A stretch of DNA of 6,019 bases from CAMDMI01 sp044359055 (GTDB taxonomy: Bacteria; Bacteroidota; Bacteroidia; Cytophagales; Flexibacteraceae). The first letter of the stretch is position 1; each line of letters begins with the position of its first letter. Location of the stretch: the NCBI GenBank assembly GCA_044359055.1, contig JBIKMV010000177.1, forward strand, positions 1-6,019. Direction: 5' to 3'. The notes under the pieces were generated by a model. It did no database searches, had not been told where the DNA came from, and saw nothing but the letters and a program-made list of their open reading frames with translations. A program made the position numbers and the translations under genes. Of this stretch, positions 5,309 to 6,019 are shown piece after piece.

Positions 5309-6019
5309 TCACTCCGCAGCAAACCCCGCCTTCCGCAGGTCGTCCCAAAATCCCGGGTAAGACTTTCGGGTTACTTCAGGATTTTTCAGATAAATACCAT
5401 CCTCAAAAAACATTGCCAGAGGAGCAAGAGACATAGCCATCCGGTGGTCCTGGTAGGTCTCCAGAATTCGGCTGGGCTTACGGATTTTTTGCCCCGGAAG
5501 CATGCTGCAAAGGCCCTTTTGTTCATCAATTGCCAGTGAGATTCCCATTGCTGCCATTTCATTTTTCATGGCAGAAAGCCGGTTGGTTTCTTTGATGGCC
5601 AGTGTTTCAAGCCCGGTAAAAGAAAAAGGAATGCCCAGTCCGGCACAAAGCGAAATAAGGGTCTGCCCCTGATCGGGAAAATCGGTAAAATCCATTTCCA
5701 AATATTCCGGCAGATGAAGTTTATCGGGTCTGAACACGGTCAGTCCGGACGCATGAAAGGAGAATTTCAAACCAAAAGATTCAAAAACAGGAAGCATGGC
5801 TGCATCGCCCTGAAATGAACCGGCTTTCAGGTTTTGGAAATTCAGGCTGCTGCCTTCCTTTGCATACATAAGCATGGCAAACCAATAGGCTGCAGCCGAC
5901 CAGTCTGCCTCTATCGAAAAATTGCCGGCAGGGTAGGGCACGGGCGGTACCCATATGTGGTTTCCCTCCCGGATTACGGGTATGCAGACCTGCTCCATCA
6001 TGGAAAGGGTCATAGAAAT
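5309..6019 (-). CDS. aroA: 3-phosphoshikimate 1-carboxyvinyltransferase AroA, C-terminal part
   Basis: EPSP synthase joins phosphoenolpyruvate to shikimate-3-phosphate in the shikimate pathway to aromatic amino acids; cytoplasmic. The gene is cut by the right edge: 236 C-terminal codons of an expected 410-430 are present, and the true start is beyond 6019. The ATG at 6013 is internal, since the frame reads ISMTLSMMEQ through the edge, as this family does. Motifs in the fragment: EADWSAAAYW (37-46), DFPDQGQTL (113-121) with the catalytic-type D116 (E. coli D313), IKETNRLSAM (142-151) with E144 (E. coli E341), TYQDHRMAM (188-196) with R193, and NPEVTRKSYPGFW (213-225) with K219 (E. coli K411). 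All are intact. It converges on rpsT. No T-rich terminator is seen after its stop in 5249-5308. Confidence 0.96.
   Translation of the reverse strand: MSMTLSMMEQVCIPVIREGNHIWVPPVPYPAGNFSIEADWSAAAYWFAMLMYAKEGSSLNFQNLKAGSFQGDAAMLPVFESFGLKFSFHASGLTVFRPDKLHLPEYLEMDFTDFPDQGQTLISLCAGLGIPFSFTGLETLAIKETNRLSAMKNEMAAMGISLAIDEQKGLCSMLPGQKIRKPSRILETYQDHRMAMSLAPLAMFFEDGIYLKNPEVTRKSYPGFWDDLRKAGFAAE

Overview
The window looks like a stretch of a Bacteroidota chromosome, most likely order Bacteroidales or a relative. The evidence is the promoter style (a TTTG / 20 nt / TAnnTTTG pair ahead of the tRNA), start codons mostly without a Shine-Dalgarno sequence, and the character of the proteins, including a lipopolysaccharide Kdo gene and an EPSP synthase with an EADWSAAAYW motif. 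Everything that can be named is core chromosomal machinery. I see no insertion sequence, phage, CRISPR or defence gene, and no convincing undescribed system.

Layout, left to right. Positions 1-413 hold no gene I can support and are rich in short inverted repeats. A -7-like promoter element (414-421) precedes pyrH (UMP kinase, 454-1161) and frr (ribosome recycling factor, 1195-1755), a classic pair linking pyrimidine supply and translation. frr converges on a minus-strand pair, and a stem-loop that contains both stop codons separates them. The minus-strand pair is a YdfG-like short-chain dehydrogenase (2520-3278) followed, with an ATGA overlap, by kdsB (CMP-Kdo synthetase, 1783-2523).

Divergent from the dehydrogenase is a plus-strand pair: a PhoH-family ATPase (best start TTG 3391, end 4353) and, 3 nt later, a hotdog-fold acyl-CoA thioesterase (4357-4761). 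A clear Bacteroidota promoter (4778-4809) then drives tRNA-Ser(UGA) (4820-4904) and probably also rpsT (ribosomal protein S20, 4937-5194), whose transcript ends at a strong intrinsic terminator (5220-5248). The C-terminal part of aroA (EPSP synthase) enters from the right edge on the minus strand and converges on rpsT.

The genes do not form one pathway. They are small housekeeping units: nucleotide and translation (pyrH-frr, tRNA-Ser-rpsT), envelope (kdsB), RNA or phosphate-stress ATPase plus thioesterase, and aromatic amino acid synthesis (aroA). The points most worth a second look are the structured, geneless left end, the likely co-transcription of tRNA-Ser with rpsT, the coupled dehydrogenase-kdsB pair, the start of phoH, and a GIGRP variant of the usual GTGNP motif in PyrH.
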